A stretch of 64,000 bases of DNA from Lentisphaeria bacterium (GTDB lineage Bacteria > Verrucomicrobiota > Lentisphaeria > Victivallales > Victivallaceae): positions 1,612,001 to 1,676,000 of the forward strand of contig CP091727.1 of assembly GCA_022009855.1 (NCBI GenBank), given 5' to 3'. Below, one piece after another: positions 27,901 through 38,757 of the stretch (position 1 is the stretch's first letter; every line of letters starts with the position of its first letter). Under the pieces are notes generated by a model. It did not search any database, was not told the DNA's origin, and saw only the letters and a program-made list of their open reading frames with translations. Both the position numbers and the translations under genes were made by a program.

Positions 27901-29264
27901 TCAGACGCAGGCGACGGCCTTGCGGACGGCGAGGGTGCGTTCAGCGAGGGTGGCCATCCGGCAGGTGGTTTCACCGATGAATGCCGGTTCGATGGTGTCG
28001 TGGAGCTGTTCGGCGAGGCGGCTTTCGGGATTGAGGATGCCGGTGATGGAGCCGACGGTGGCGCCGTTGCAGTCGGTATCCATGCCGCCCATGACAGCGA
28101 GCGCGGTGTTGCGGTCGATAGTGGAGTTCCCGTAGAGGAGCGCCATGACGACGATCTGCAGATTGTTGATCGCGTGGACGATCGACATGCCGGGAAATGC
28201 TTCGTCCAGTTTATCGAGGAAGCTGTTCCAGTCAGGGTACTCCTCATGCCACCGGAGCGAGGCGCGGACCGCTTCGGCGAAACGGCTGGTGGCGGGAATC
28301 TCCGAGAGTCCGATGCGGATCAACTTCTCCGGATCGGACTCCGCGAAAGCGGCGCTGATGACCGCGGCAGTGAACATCTCCGCGTAAATGCCGTTTTTCG
28401 TGTGAGTCCAGCAGGCGTCGCGGTAGGCGAGGGCGGCGGCGAGTTCCGGTTCACCGGGCACGGCGTATCCCCAGAAATCGGCCCGGATCGCGGCGCCGAT
28501 CCACTCCCGGTAGGGATTGTTGAAGCGCCGGGTGAAGGCGGGGGTGGCGGAGTTGTGAGCGGGTCCGCCCATGCGGGGACGGCGGAGATTGTAGTTCAAA
28601 ATGGCCTGGGTTTCGGCGGTGCAGATCTTGTTGTAGGGGGAGGTGGCTGTTCCAGCAGTCGGCGACGTCGGACCATTGGAAGTCGAGCCCTTTTTTTCTC
28701 CATGACGCGCAATCCGACCAGCGTGTAGTGGATGTCGTCGTCTGGCTCCATGCAGCGGATGTTTTCACGCTGGGAACGGGGACACCAGAGCGCCGGATCC
28801 CCGCCCCGGAAGAAATCGCACAGCTCCCACTCTCCCCGCCGGAGCAGGAGATCGCGGATCCACTGGCGGGATTTGCATTCGACCGGTTTGCCGAGCGCGC
28901 AGCCGACGCTGCGGCCGCGCCACGCGCCGTGGTAGCGTTCGAGCAGCTCCTGATCGGAACAGTGAAGCGCGAGACGGCGCGGCCCTTCCGGGCGGAGACG
29001 GCGGATCTCATCGAGTTCGTCCGGTTCTTCGTAGGGCCAGTCGGGGCGGCGTGTCAGGTGGTTCAGCTCTTCGCGGATCGATTCGAGTGCGGGGGACCAG
29101 AGATCTGCCGGGTCCCGCAGTTCCGAACATCTCCGGCGGAGCTCCTCCGGAATTTCAAACCCCTCTTCCTCCAGCTGCTGCAGTTCCGCCTTGAGCAGTC
29201 CGAGCGGTGCTTCCCATCCTGAAATCAGCATCACTGCCGTCCCATAATTCTTTGAAATTGTCAT
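27901..29264 (-). CDS. ADP-ribosylglycohydrolase family protein (two frameshifts)
   Basis: About 453 aa after reading T7 at 28691-28697 as six and G5 at 28636-28640 as four. The middle carries RYHGAWRGRSVGCALGKPVE and MEPDDDIHYTLVGL (the family's metal-binding acidic cluster). The C-terminus has VMGGMDTDCNGATVGSITG, the second Asp metal motif typical of ADP-ribosylglycohydrolases. The family removes ADP-ribose or related ribosyl groups; in this carbohydrate setting a nucleoside/sugar hydrolase role is possible. GGAGG precedes the start at MTISKNYG. The first ~11 codons and their upstream DNA are duplicated at 30889. Confidence 0.8.
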
Positions 29265-29686
29265 TTTGTCCTCCTGTTTGAGCTTGCGTTGATTGTTTTT
29301 AAAATTACCCATTTCCGGTTTTTCCTTTTCGTTGAGTTGGATTATAGTTGTGCGAATCCTGGTAAATATGCCTGTTCCGGAGCGCCTCGCATACGGACAG
29401 AGTCAGATGCTGTCCCACAACATCTGAGGACACTTCCCATATCCAGGCAGCGCCAGATGACTCCGCACAAGGCAGTGAACAATCTTGTAAAAGTATGCTT
29501 CCATTCATTCTGCCATGCAATAAAGCGGAGTAAAATATATGTGAGAAGAGCCGTCCATATTTGCCAGCGCACCGCGTTCTCGTTGTAGCCAATGAAGTCT
29601 GAGAGTTGAAGAGTCTGTTTGATCTCCTTGAAGAAAACTTCAATGGCCCAGCGAGCCTTGTAGAGATCGCAAATAGAGCTTGCCGC
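29235..29686 (-). mobile_element. IS4-type element copy 1, 3' fragment
   Basis: Near-identical to 30889-31341. It holds the C-terminal ~115 codons of the transposase (stop at 29342; motif YKARWAIEVFFKEIKQTL, the Y-R-E-K signature). The N-terminal two thirds are missing: homology stops at 29686 inside the AASSICDLY segment. The shared block extends past the element into the start of the ADP-ribosylglycohydrolase gene (29235-29310). Confidence 0.75.
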
Positions 29687-29732
29687 TAAAACATAGAGCT
29701 TGATGCAACCAGTCGCTTCTTTTTCTATAAAA

Positions 29733-29759
29733 GTTTTCCGAAAAGTTTTTTCGGAAAAC
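29733..29759. terminator. Strong hairpin
   Basis: GTTTTCCGAAAA (29733-29744) pairs perfectly with TTTTCGGAAAAC (29748-29759) around a three-base loop. T-rich on both sides. Probably a terminator beyond the prepilin-like gene, read leftwards. The surrounding 29687-29849 contains no gene I can support. Confidence 0.5.
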
Positions 29760-29849
29760 CGCAAAAAAATCTTCAGCCGGGTTTCCGAAGCAGTCAAGCC
29801 GCAAACGGAATAAAGTCCGTCCAAAGGACGGCGGGAGTAGCGCTCCCGT

Positions 29850-30143
29850 TTATGCCGGATTGCAGCTTGACTGCGCAGGGGTTCCGGCTATGTTCGACTG
29901 TTTTTTCACAAAGTGCAGAAGAATCAAAAGATACTGCCCGGAAACCGGCGGCAGATAGGACTTGTAGTCTCCGAGATAGATTCCGACTGCCGTCCCCTGC
30001 TGCCGGAGATTTGAAATACATTGCACCGCCTTTGCCCGTTCCCGCGCGGCATTCAGCGCCGGAAGCAGCATTCCGGCAAGCACGGCGATGATTGCAATCA
30101 CGACCAGAAGCTCTATCAATGTGAAAGTGTAGCTTTTCCTCAC
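29850..30143 (-). CDS. Prepilin-type N-terminal domain protein, probably truncated
   Basis: 97 aa from a GTG start with AAGGAGG upstream. The N-terminus is a prepilin peptidase site and hydrophobic helix (FTLIELLVVIAIIAVLAG) followed by LPALNAARERAKAVQCISN, as in DUF1559-like secreted proteins of Lentisphaerae and Planctomycetes. It ends after GDYKSYLPPVSGQ with an unusual tail; full-length relatives have 150-200 more residues, so IS4-linked rearrangement next to it probably removed the C-terminus. Confidence 0.7.
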   Translation of the reverse strand: MRKSYTFTLIELLVVIAIIAVLAGMLLPALNAARERAKAVQCISNLRQQGTAVGIYLGDYKSYLPPVSGQYLLILLHFVKKQSNIAGTPAQSSCNPA

Positions 30144-30159
30144 GGCAAATCCTCCTTTC

Positions 30160-30823
30160 TTATTCCAGTTCATTGAGAACACATCCTGCTCCATCTTTTC
30201 TAAAACCGCATGCCTGAAAGGCTTCCGCGTATTCACAGAGGATCTGCTGTCCGCGGAAGCGTCCCGTCATGATTTTATTCCGCACGATGCCGTCATCCGC
30301 ATTCTGGCATTCATACATCCGGATCAGTCTGATTTTCTCTTCCATTACGGAGGAAATATCCACGATGTGGGTCGGTTGAAAACCGAGCGACTGATGGGAA
30401 AATTCAAAGAAATAAATTTCAGGCGCCAGGCGCGCGATTTTCAGCGCCCGGAACAGGGCCGCCGCCGTCATGATGTGATCCACATGCCGGTCCGGCACAA
30501 AATGAGTGAAAACGGCGCGCGGGCGGATCTCCCGGAGGTGGTCCGCCATGTTCCGGCAGGTGCTTTCCGGCGCGAAGGAACTTCCGTCGATCTCGCCGAG
30601 AAAGAGGAGCTCCGCTCCGACGGCGGAGGCGACGCGCTGTTCCTCCTTTTTCCCGCATGGCGGCACACTCCTCCATGGAAACTCCCTGTTCGATCAGGCC
30701 GCGCTCCCCCTTTGTGAAATCCCACAGGTGGAGGGAAAAGCGTTTCCTCATCCTGAGCGCCGTGCCGCAGCAGGCTGTGAAATCATCCGGATGCGCGCAG
30801 AGAAAAACAATATTTTCCATCAT
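30160..30823 (-). CDS. PIG-L/LmbE-family deacetylase 1 (one frameshift)
   Basis: About 220 aa when T5 at 30647-30651 is read as four. The zinc site is CAHPDDFTACCGTALRM at residues 8-24, followed by FTKGERGL, and TDRHVDHIMTAA-type (DRHVDHIM) for the third ligand. Family members remove acetyl from N-acetylglucosamine-type sugars. The second deacetylase at 33857-34558 shows the same plan (about a third identical by eye), so they are paralogues in one locus. Confidence 0.8.
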
Positions 30824-30839
30824 TCAACCCTTTCCTGTT

Positions 30840-30925
30840 GGAATTTGAAATCCTTTGATACGGGAGGTAATTTCAAAATAAAAAACAGTGCCGTCCCATA
30901 ATTCTTTGAAATCGTCATTCTAACC
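30840..30925 (-). pseudogene. Duplicated start of the ADP-ribosylglycohydrolase gene
   Basis: Minus-strand reading gives MTISKNYGTAL, the same first codons as the gene starting at 29264, but then runs into unrelated sequence and stops. It adjoins the complete IS4-type copy and was presumably carried with it. Confidence 0.5.
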
Positions 30926-30996
30926 ACCCTATTTGAGCCTGAGTTGATTGTTTTTTTAATTACCCATTTCCGGTTTTTCCTTTTCGTTGAGTTGGA

Positions 30997-32225
30997 TTAT
31001 AGTTGTGCGAATCCTGGTAAATATGCCTGTTCCGGAGCGCCTCGCATACGGACAGAGTCAGATGCTGTCCCACAACATCTGAGGACACTTCCCATATCCA
31101 GGCAGCGCCAGATGACTCCGCGCAAGGCTGTGAATAATCTTGTAAAGGTATGCTTCCATTCATTCTGCCATGCAATAAAGCGGAGTAAAATATATGTGAG
31201 AAGAGCCGTCCATATTTGCCAGCGCACCGCGTTCTCGTTGTAGCCAATGAAGTCTGAGAGTTGAAGAGTCTGTTTGATCTCCTTGAAGAAAACTTCAATG
31301 GCCCCGCGAGCCTTGTAGAGATCGCAAATAGAGCTTGCCGCCCAAGTGAAGTTGTCGGTGATGAAGGTCATCCGTTTGGGCTTTCCATCGATTTCGACGA
31401 TTGCTTCGATCAGACGGAGAGTTTCAGGATACCAGACGGAAGTTCGTTGTCCGGTCAGTTTGATGACAACATCTCGAAGAATATTGAGCTTGGGTGCGCT
31501 GTGCTGTCCCACAACATCATACTTCATATTGTCCTTGGCGCGGGTGATCCAGAAAACGCCGCGTTGGAAAAGCCGCCAGAGGTGTTTGAAATCGACATAC
31601 GCCTTGTCAAAGATGACAATTTCACCTTCGTTGATTCCCTCGCAAAGTGCCGGTGCTTCCGCAGAATCGTGTGTACCGGCTGTTTTTACAAGAATGAAAT
31701 TCGGCAGAAAGGAACGCAAATCCAGACGCAAATGCATTTTCGCCGCTGCTTTCCGTCTGCGGTGTTTCGCCCAGTCCAGACAGTTGGCGATCAGCTGAAT
31801 CGTTGTCGAATCAACCACATGGATCATCCGCTTGAAGCGTCTCGGCAACGCACAGTAGCGTCTGCCTTGAATCCGAAAGTTCGGACTGATCTCATTCAGA
31901 TGAGCAAGAACTTCCCAGAACAGTTTTTCCGCCATGCCTGCGTCACGGTTCCGGTTCGCGTGGGACAGACCATTACGGCTCGGGGAACGCAATCCCGAAT
32001 TTTGCTTACCAGACCGCAATGATTTCGAAGCGTATCGCAGATGTCGTTCAGCCCCAGGGCATGCGTCAGCTGTCCGAAGACCAGAGCCAGAACATGACTC
32101 GTCGGGCTGAACACCCGAGACTGCCTGTCTATTCCGAACTCATTGGCAAGTTTCGGAATCAAATTTCGCGGAATCAACTTGAAAATTTGCGATAATACGG
32201 TCATTTTATGCTTTGATGGTTTCAT
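30997..32225 (-). CDS. IS4-family transposase (one frameshift)
   Basis: About 409 aa. AAGGAG precedes the start MKPSKHKMT. Motifs: IHVVDSTTIQL (first Asp), GEIVIFDKAYVDFK (second Asp) and YKARGAIEVFFKEIKQTL (Y-R-E-K with catalytic Glu). G4 at 31982-31985 breaks the frame; copy 3 has G5 at the same place (35018-35022) and reads through, so the break here is probably a base-count error. Copy 1 has Trp where this has Gly in the KAR(W/G)AIE motif. Confidence 0.85.
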
Positions 32226-32281
32226 GGATGCTCCTTGTTTTTTTGCTGAAATATAAGTTGCATCCAGAACCATCATCTTTC

Positions 32282-32341
32282 AACTTTTTCTTTTCCTATG
32301 GGATGGCTGTGAACTTTTTCTTTTCCTATGGGATGGCTGTG
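32282..32341. repeat. 30-bp tandem duplication at the IS4 end
   Basis: Two perfect adjacent copies of a 30-base unit starting AACTTTTTCTTTTCCTATGG and ending GGATGGCTGTG. Copy 3 of the element has the unit once (35319-35348). Confidence 0.85.
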
Positions 32342-32401
32342 AAAAAAATCAAAAAAACGGAAGACACGGCGCCCTCCGTTTTCATCGACGGAAAATAAAA
32401 A

Positions 32402-33840
32402 TCACCCTAAGAGAATCTCAATCACGGAACGCCCCGCCGGACATGCGAGCTCGCGTCCGCGGAAAATCAGCCGGAACGGCTGAATGCAGTCAACCGAAAT
32501 CCGGTCGTTCTCCAGAACCAGCGAAATCCGGTTCCCGCCAAGCGGAAGATTTTTCATCCCCATCCTGCCGCTTCCGCCGGGAAGCCACTCAATCCGCTGT
32601 TCCGCCGCATCCATCCGGACCAGACCGACGACATTTTCGATCATCAACGCAATCGGACCCAACGCGGACCAGCCGCAGAAGTCCTGACGGACAAGTTCAT
32701 TCACCTTGTTCGTCGAAGGTCTGTACGCCGTCGGCGAATAGCACTCCCAGATCGTGTGCGGAGAGAACTCGCGGAAAGTGCGCTCCATCATCTCGACCAG
32801 ACGTTTCGCAAGTTCCGCCGCGAGTTCGAAACGCCCGTATTCCTCGCACGCCTTGACGGACATGTAGGCGACGGGCAGCCAGATTCCGCCGCGCCAATAT
32901 GCTCCCTCCGGACGAAAATCGGGATCGTCGTGCGCCACGCTTGCGAACGGGAAATCGCCGCCGAGCTTCCGCGGATCGAGCAGAGAACGGATCTGCGACT
33001 CCGCCTGCTCCCTTGTCGCGCAATGCGCCGCAAGCGCCCAGAATGACGCCGGAGTCAGCACGCGGCAGAACCCGCTTCCGTCACGGTAACGGTCCAGAAA
33101 ACAGCCCGTTTCCGGATCGAAATATTTCGCGAGCAAAGCGGTTTTTTCAGCGTATTCCCGCTCAAAATGTTCCATGGCGGCGCGGTCGCCCGCAATCGCG
33201 CCGATCTCGGCGATGCAGCGGGCGGAAAGAGCCTGCTGCGCCGGAGCGTCCACCCAGTGAATGGCGTCGTAACGGCCGCGCCCGCGCGGGTGTTGTCCAT
33301 GCCGGAGGGACAGCCCGCCCAGCAGTAGCCGTCGCGCTCGCGACGCCAGACCGGACGTTCCGCCTGATACGGCATGCGGTCGGGGTCAAGATTTTCGAGC
33401 CAGTTGTAATGGGAAATCAGGACGGGGAGAATCTTCTTCAGCCGCGCCTCGTCGCCCGTCTGACGGTAGAGCAGGAGTTCGGTCCACGCGAACAGCGGCG
33501 GATTGTCAAGGTGGTGGATGTTGATCGGATACCCCGAGCGCCCGTCGCGCAAGGCGTAGAGATTGTCGAGCGTGCTGCAAACGGGATACACATCGGCCGC
33601 ATAGCGGCAGAACATGCCCATGAGACAGGAATCCCAGATCCAGATGCGGTCCCGTTTGCAACCCTCTCCGATGTACGGAGAGAAGGGCAGGGATTCCGTT
33701 TCATAGATATGTTCCCACGCCAGCTTCCACGCGAGATAATAAAAGTCGACGAGAGCGGGGTTGGCGTCATAAATGAGTTCCGGCACGAGTTCCCTGCGGA
33801 ACGGACGGCTGTTTTCGGTGTAGTGCACTGTTTCCGACAT
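32402..33840 (-). CDS. (alpha/alpha)6-barrel glycoside hydrolase, MGH1/GH63-like (one frameshift)
   Basis: About 480 aa with frames joined near 33275. N-terminal half: DRIWIWDSCLMGMF, an acidic/aromatic sugar-binding segment, and LDNLYALRDGRSGYP. C-terminal half: PEGAYWRGGIWLPVAYMS and FREFSPHTIWECYSPTAY, the pattern of trehalase/GH63-like alpha/alpha barrels where the acid and base lie in the D and E of such loops. No signal peptide, so probably cytoplasmic, acting on imported oligosaccharides. It starts 16 bases after the deacetylase 2 stop, same operon. Confidence 0.75.
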
Positions 33841-33856
33841 GATAAGAATCCTTATC

Positions 33857-34558
33857 TTATGATTCAAGGGCTTCGAGAATCGAGAGCTTGCCCGGCGTCA
33901 GCGGCTGAAGACGCGTCAGCGCCTCCGCATAAGGAACACCGAGCTTCTGTCCGTAGAAAATGTTGATCTCCCTTTCTTCCCGGAAGAGCCAGGCGGGGGA
34001 CTGCGAGCGGTAGAGGCCGATCATCTCCTCTTTCCGCTTCATCTCCTCTTCGTTCAGCGGGACGAAACAGTTCGGAGAATCGGCCATGCTGTTGCGGAGA
34101 TAATGATAGAAGAGGACTTCGGGCCAGGAACCGGTCATCTGCCCCTCGGAGAGTCCGGAAGCGATGCGCAAAGCCTGAAGAGCGGTGTCCGCGGCCGCGG
34201 TATGATCAAGATGGCGGTCGAGCGGCCACTGGGTGATGATCGCGTGCGGAGGTTCCGCGAGATAGAGCTCCGCAAGTTTGCGGCAGCCGGATTCGGAGGC
34301 GAACGCGGCGCCGTCGGCTTCATCCAGCCAGACGATGTCCGCGCCGAGCTTCCGGCAGACTTCGCTTTCTTCGGCGCTGCGCATTTTCGCGCACTCCTCC
34401 GGCGCGATTTTCCCGACGAGACCGCGCTCTCCATGCGTCAGATCGACGACATGTAGGCGGCAGTTTTTCTTCCGGCTCAGCTTCACCGCCGTCCCCATGA
34501 CGGCGCAGAGATCATCGGGATGCGCATTGACAAAATAAATATGTTCCATCGTTTTCAT
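33857..34558 (-). CDS. PIG-L/LmbE-family deacetylase 2
   Basis: 233 aa, intact. Zinc-binding NAHPDDLCAVMGTAVKL near residue 11, DLTHGERGLVG, IVWLDEADGAAFASESG and PLDRHLDHTAAAD for the third ligand. Predicted metal-dependent N-deacetylase for an amino-sugar substrate. Upstream of the glycosidase gene and probably co-transcribed, which suggests degradation of an acetylated host or plant glycan. Confidence 0.85.
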   Translation of the reverse strand: MKTMEHIYFVNAHPDDLCAVMGTAVKLSRKKNCRLHVVDLTHGERGLVGKIAPEECAKMRSAEESEVCRKLGADIVWLDEADGAAFASESGCRKLAELYLAEPPHAIITQWPLDRHLDHTAAADTALQALRIASGLSEGQMTGSWPEVLFYHYLRNSMADSPNCFVPLNEEEMKRKEEMIGLYRSQSPAWLFREEREINIFYGQKLGVPYAEALTRLQPLTPGKLSILEALES

Positions 34559-34587
34559 TTACTTCCGGTTTCGGTAGTTCCTTGTTT

Positions 34588-34867
34588 TCAGCGCACGATT
34601 TCATAAACCATGCAGGGATGTTTCAGTGCGAATGTATCCGCCGTGAACAAAAGTTTTCCGGTCGAAGAATTGAACTTTGACGGCACTTCGCCAATTCGCT
34701 CGCCGAAGAGGTCGACGCCGTAGACCCGCGGCGTCTCACCCGGAGTCAAGGTCAGTTCAACATCCGCGACTCCACGGCGGACCACATGCTGGGGAGCGCC
34801 CCACGTCTCCATCAGAGCCAGCGTCGAATCGGAAAATCTCTGGTTGAAATTCTGAACGTTCGTCAAA
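34588..34867 (-). pseudogene. C-terminal fragment of a glycosidase paralogue
   Basis: About 90 codons reading NQRFSDSTLALMETWGAPQ ... VVRRGVADVELTL. They match the C-terminal domain of the large glycosidase at 35367 (QRFRNAEAHIVETWGSP). The rest of that gene has been replaced by the 5' fragment of the IS4-type element, to which it is fused in frame. Confidence 0.7.
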
Positions 34868-35349
34868 TTGAAGCGTCTCGGCAACGCACAGTAGCGTCTG
34901 CCTTGAATCCGAAAGTTCGGACTGATCTCATTCAGATGAGCAAGAACTTCCCAGAACAGTTTTTCCGCCATGCCTGCGTCACGGTTCCGGTTCGCGTGGG
35001 ACAGGCCATTACGGCTCGGGGGAACGCAATCCCGAATTTTGCTTACCAGACCGCAATGATTTCGAAGCGTATCGCAGATGTCGTTCAGCCCCAGGGCATG
35101 CGTCAGCTGTCCGAAGACCAGAGCCAGAACATGACTCGTCGGGCTGAACACCCGAGACTGCCTGTCTATTCCGAACTCATTGGCAAGTTTCGGAATCAAA
35201 TTTCGCGGAATCAACTTGAAAATTTGCGATAATACGGTCATTTTATGCTTTGATGGTTTCATGGATGCTCCTTGTTTTTTTGCTGAAATATAAGTTGCAT
35301 CCAGAACCATCATCTTTCAACTTTTTCTTTTCCTATGGGATGGCTGTGA
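34868..35349 (-). mobile_element. IS4-type element copy 3, 5' fragment
   Basis: Holds the first ~130 codons of the transposase (start 35262, same AAGGAG) and the upstream end with one CTTTTCCTATGGG unit. It is uninterrupted (G5 at 35018-35022), unlike copy 2. It ends abruptly at CGTCTCGG... where it joins the glycosidase fragment. Confidence 0.8.
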
Positions 35350-35366
35350 TTTTTTTTCGGAAATCC

Positions 35367-38300
35367 TTATTCTTTGATCAGCTCGTAGGCGGCAAATACC
35401 CCCTGGGGCGTGACGTTCCGGAGCGTGAACCGGCTTTTCCCGTTTTCGATTTTCATCGGAACTTCAAAGACCCGGCTGCCGTCGAGGTCCACCGCGTAGA
35501 GTTTGAAGCCGGAGAGGTCGCGCGCAATGGTCAGGTCCGCTTCCCCGCGCCGGACCAGCAGCGGGGGCTTCCCCAGGTTTCGACGATGTGCGCTTCGGCG
35601 TTCCGGAAGCGCTGTCCGGTGTTGCGGGTGCTGGTCAGGTGGAGCAGCAGGATCCGGTTGCTCGACGCCAGCGGTTGTTCATCGCGGGCGGCGACCAGGA
35701 AGGCTCCGAAGGTCAGGCGGTTGGAGACGGTGGCGAACCTGCCGGAGAGGGTCTGGTCTTTCCGGAGTACGAAGGATTCGCTGCGCGGCGTCGTCGACTG
35801 GAACGTCCCCTGGCCGCGGTCGAGCAGCAGTTCTCCGGTGCTGCTGCGATAGCGTTCTTTCTCGGCGTCGTACTCTTCCGGGGTGATCGCCTTCGCTTTG
35901 AGAAGCTGGTCGAATCCGTCGCGGGTGTCGGTGGTCTCCACGAAGGGAACCGGAAACTTGACGCCTTTCCAGGATCCGGGGATGGAGAGCAGCGCCCGGG
36001 TGTTGGCCGGCAGTTCCGGGCAGCGCCCGGGGTCGGCGAGCAGAGAACCGGTCTTTCCGATCAGTCCGAGCCGGTGAACCAGCGTCGGGAACCAGTCCGG
36101 ATTGTTCAGTCCGTCGACGTAGTCGCGGCTCAGCAGGAACGGGTAGTTCACCTCCGAAACCTTGACGTCGCCGCGCAGAAAGGCGAGCACCCCCGCCGCC
36201 TCCGACAGCCGCCGCTGCGGATCGTTGATCAGCTCGAAGAATCCGGCCGGCGAGTCGTCGATGCGGACTCTCCGTTCAGAGTTGGTGTAGTCGAAGCGGC
36301 AGAGAATGCTCCAGTCCTGGAGTGCGGCGTAGGCGCCGGTCAGGAACGCTCCCTCGACCGCGTAGCTGTTGGGGTTCACATAGTCCCACTCGGTGATCGA
36401 GAAGGCTTTCCCGTAGATTCGGGCCGGGAACATGTCGCGCAGGCCGCCGGCGTAGCGGTCGATGGAGCTCTCGTTGGTGACGCCCGCGGGCAGATTCCAA
36501 CTTTTGCCGAGGAACCCCGGATGGCACCAGTAGAAATGCTGGTCGACGAAATCGTAATTTTCGCGCAGCACGGTGGAGGGGATGCTCGGGACGTGGTTCT
36601 GGTCGGTGAGCAGCGAGCGGACGCCCAGATTCCGGAAGTACGTTTTCAGTTTCCGGAATCCGTCAAGATAGACCTCCGACAGGAACTGCCGCCGGTACCC
36701 CTGGAGGGTGTTGGCCGCCGGTTTGATGCCGTGTTTCGCGAGCCAGGCGTCGAACCGCGCCTGATAGAGCTTCGCCACCGGCGGCGTACGGAAGGCGGTT
36801 TGCAGCAGCGTGTCTTCGTTGATCATGCTGATGGTGATGAGCGCCGGTTCCTCCTTCCAGGCGAAGCCGGTGTAGGGGTTGACGTGATTGAGCAGGTTGG
36901 TGGCGAATTCGAGGTAGTTCTTCATTGCGGCGTCGCTGATGAAGATCAACGCCTTGTACTCTTCCAGCGTCGGGACCCAGTCGGGATTTTCTGGAAATTC
37001 GCCCTTGGCGATTTCGCGCATCATGAAGAGGTCGATCGTGGTGTAGATGCCCCGGTTTTTGAGGGCGCTCAGCAGGTAGTCCATCCGGTCGAGCCGTCCG
37101 GCGTCGAGCGTGGTGCAGTTGCCGCCGCGCCGCTCGACCAGGTCGCGGTCGAAGTGGTGGAAGCGGATCAGGTTGTAGCCGATGCTGGCGCAGTGGGCGA
37201 CCATCTTGTCGACGAGCGCCTTCTCCATGAAATGGGCGTCGTAAGCGATGTTCGCGCCGTAGAAACGGGCGGCGACGCCGGGGCGCTTTTCAAATTCGAG
37301 CCTTCCGTTCACACTGCGGAGGCGTCCGTATTTTCCGGCCGGCGCATCGAGCAGATCGGAGAAGTCAAGGATGCTCCCGGGTTTGAAATCCTTGCGGTTT
37401 TTGAGCACTGCCCAGTCGGCATCCGGCTGCATGACCAGCGGCACGTCGCGGGCGAAATCGATCTTGCGGTCGGAGAGGGTGGCTGCCGGAATCAGCCATT
37501 CGGCGGCGCCGCTGCTCTCGAAGGTGATCCGTTTGACCGGCTTGCCGGAGAGACGGAGACGGGTCACGTAGAGTCCGACCCGGGAGCTCGGATTGTCGTG
37601 GCGCCAGCCGATCGCCGCGTTTTCAATGTTGCGCGGTATCCAGAAGTTGGCGGTATCCACCCCGCTGACGATATTGAAGACCTGTTCGCTCCGGGAGACG
37701 TAGCGGTTGTCGTCGTATTCGCAGGTCACGGTGCCGATTTCGGTGTTTCGGACGGGTTCCCAGGCGATCGCATTCAGCAGATAGAGGTAGCCGGCCGCCG
37801 TCGGTTCCGGCAGCTCCACCGTCACGGTTGACGGATAGTGGGGACAGGTCTTGCCGCGCAGCGCCACCACCGAACGACCGCCGTTGGCGGCGGGATCGAT
37901 CACGTCAAAGCTGATGCCGGCATATTCGGCTGGTGTGACCGGAAAGGTGCGCAGGTCGTTTTCCGGCCCCTGGTCGGTCCAGCCGCCTTTGCCGTCGCCG
38001 GCGACTTCATCCGCGAATCCGGCGTTGGCCGCCTTGCGCAGATCGACGGGCGTACTGCGGTGCGGCTTGTAGCGAAGCGCAAGCCGGAGCGACGCCTCCC
38101 GAATCTCCTGCTCCTTGCGGGGAGGAAACGGATTCGGATCGACCACTCCCTGAGCGTTGTAGCGACGGTTGTCCTGAAAACGGATCGCGAAATCACCGGA
38201 GATGGTCAGCGTGCCGCGGTCGAGCGGGAGTTCCAGCGATTTGACCCGGAGTTCGCGGGAGGACAGGTCGTCGCGGAACTTTTCCGGAAAGTTGATCTCC

Positions 38301-38731
38301 TTGCCGTCGGCGAGGATCGGCAGATCGTAGTATCGTTCACAGGGAAGTTTCACTTCCAGCGCGAGATCGCTGGTGAAGACCGGTGCCGACGAGTTCAACC
38401 GCAGTTGCAGTTCCGCCCGGTCCGCCCCCGGGGAGGTGACGATCTCTTTCAGTTTGAAGAGACCGTTGGTGGCCTTGTACTCCCCTTCCAGCCGGAAGCT
38501 GTCGGCGGAGACGGCGGGAAATCCCTTCGCCGGAACCACACAGCCGGAATCCTGGACCGTGATCGCCCAGTTGACCCCGAAGTGGGTGAGGTGGAAGGAG
38601 GCGTTGTCGACCGTGAATTCTCCCGATGGTTTCAATTTCATGAAGCCGCCGAGGAGTTGCGGTTCGGCGGAGCCGCCCGCCAGCGTGATTCCGGCGGCGG
38701 CGGTGAAGACGGCAAGCCATTTTTTCATCAT
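35367..38731 (-). CDS. Secreted clan GH-A glycoside hydrolase, ~1121 aa (one frameshift)
   Basis: A signal peptide (MMKKWLAVFTAAAGITLAGG) leads ~400 residues of beta-rich domains. A TIM-barrel follows: YNLIRFHHFDRDL, then ALITISMINEDTL (acid/base Glu after Asn, residue ~640), FVDQHFYWCHPGF and AFSITEWDYVNP (nucleophile Glu, ~770). N-E and a later Glu are the clan GH-A arrangement; I cannot assign the family number. A C-terminal beta domain (VETWGSPPLLVRRG) is restored by adding one base to G5 at 35563-35567. AAAGGAG precedes the start. With the LacI gene and prepilin-like gene upstream it forms a glycan-use cluster. Confidence 0.8.
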
Positions 38732-38757
38732 GATCAGCTCCTTTGTTTGGGAATGAA

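Larger units (their letters stand above)
30960..32341 (-). mobile_element. IS4-type element copy 2, essentially complete
   Basis: Full-length copy of the element whose fragments lie at 29235-29686 and 34868-35349. Borders are approximate: the left edge is near the shared CATTTCCGGTTTTTCC, the right edge in the CTTTTCCTATGGG repeats. No target duplication could be confirmed. Confidence 0.7.

Noticed and set aside
35588..37831. 747-codon plus-strand open frame
   Set aside because: Antisense shadow of the secreted GH-A glycosidase, which has a signal peptide, catalytic motifs and a ribosome site on the other strand.
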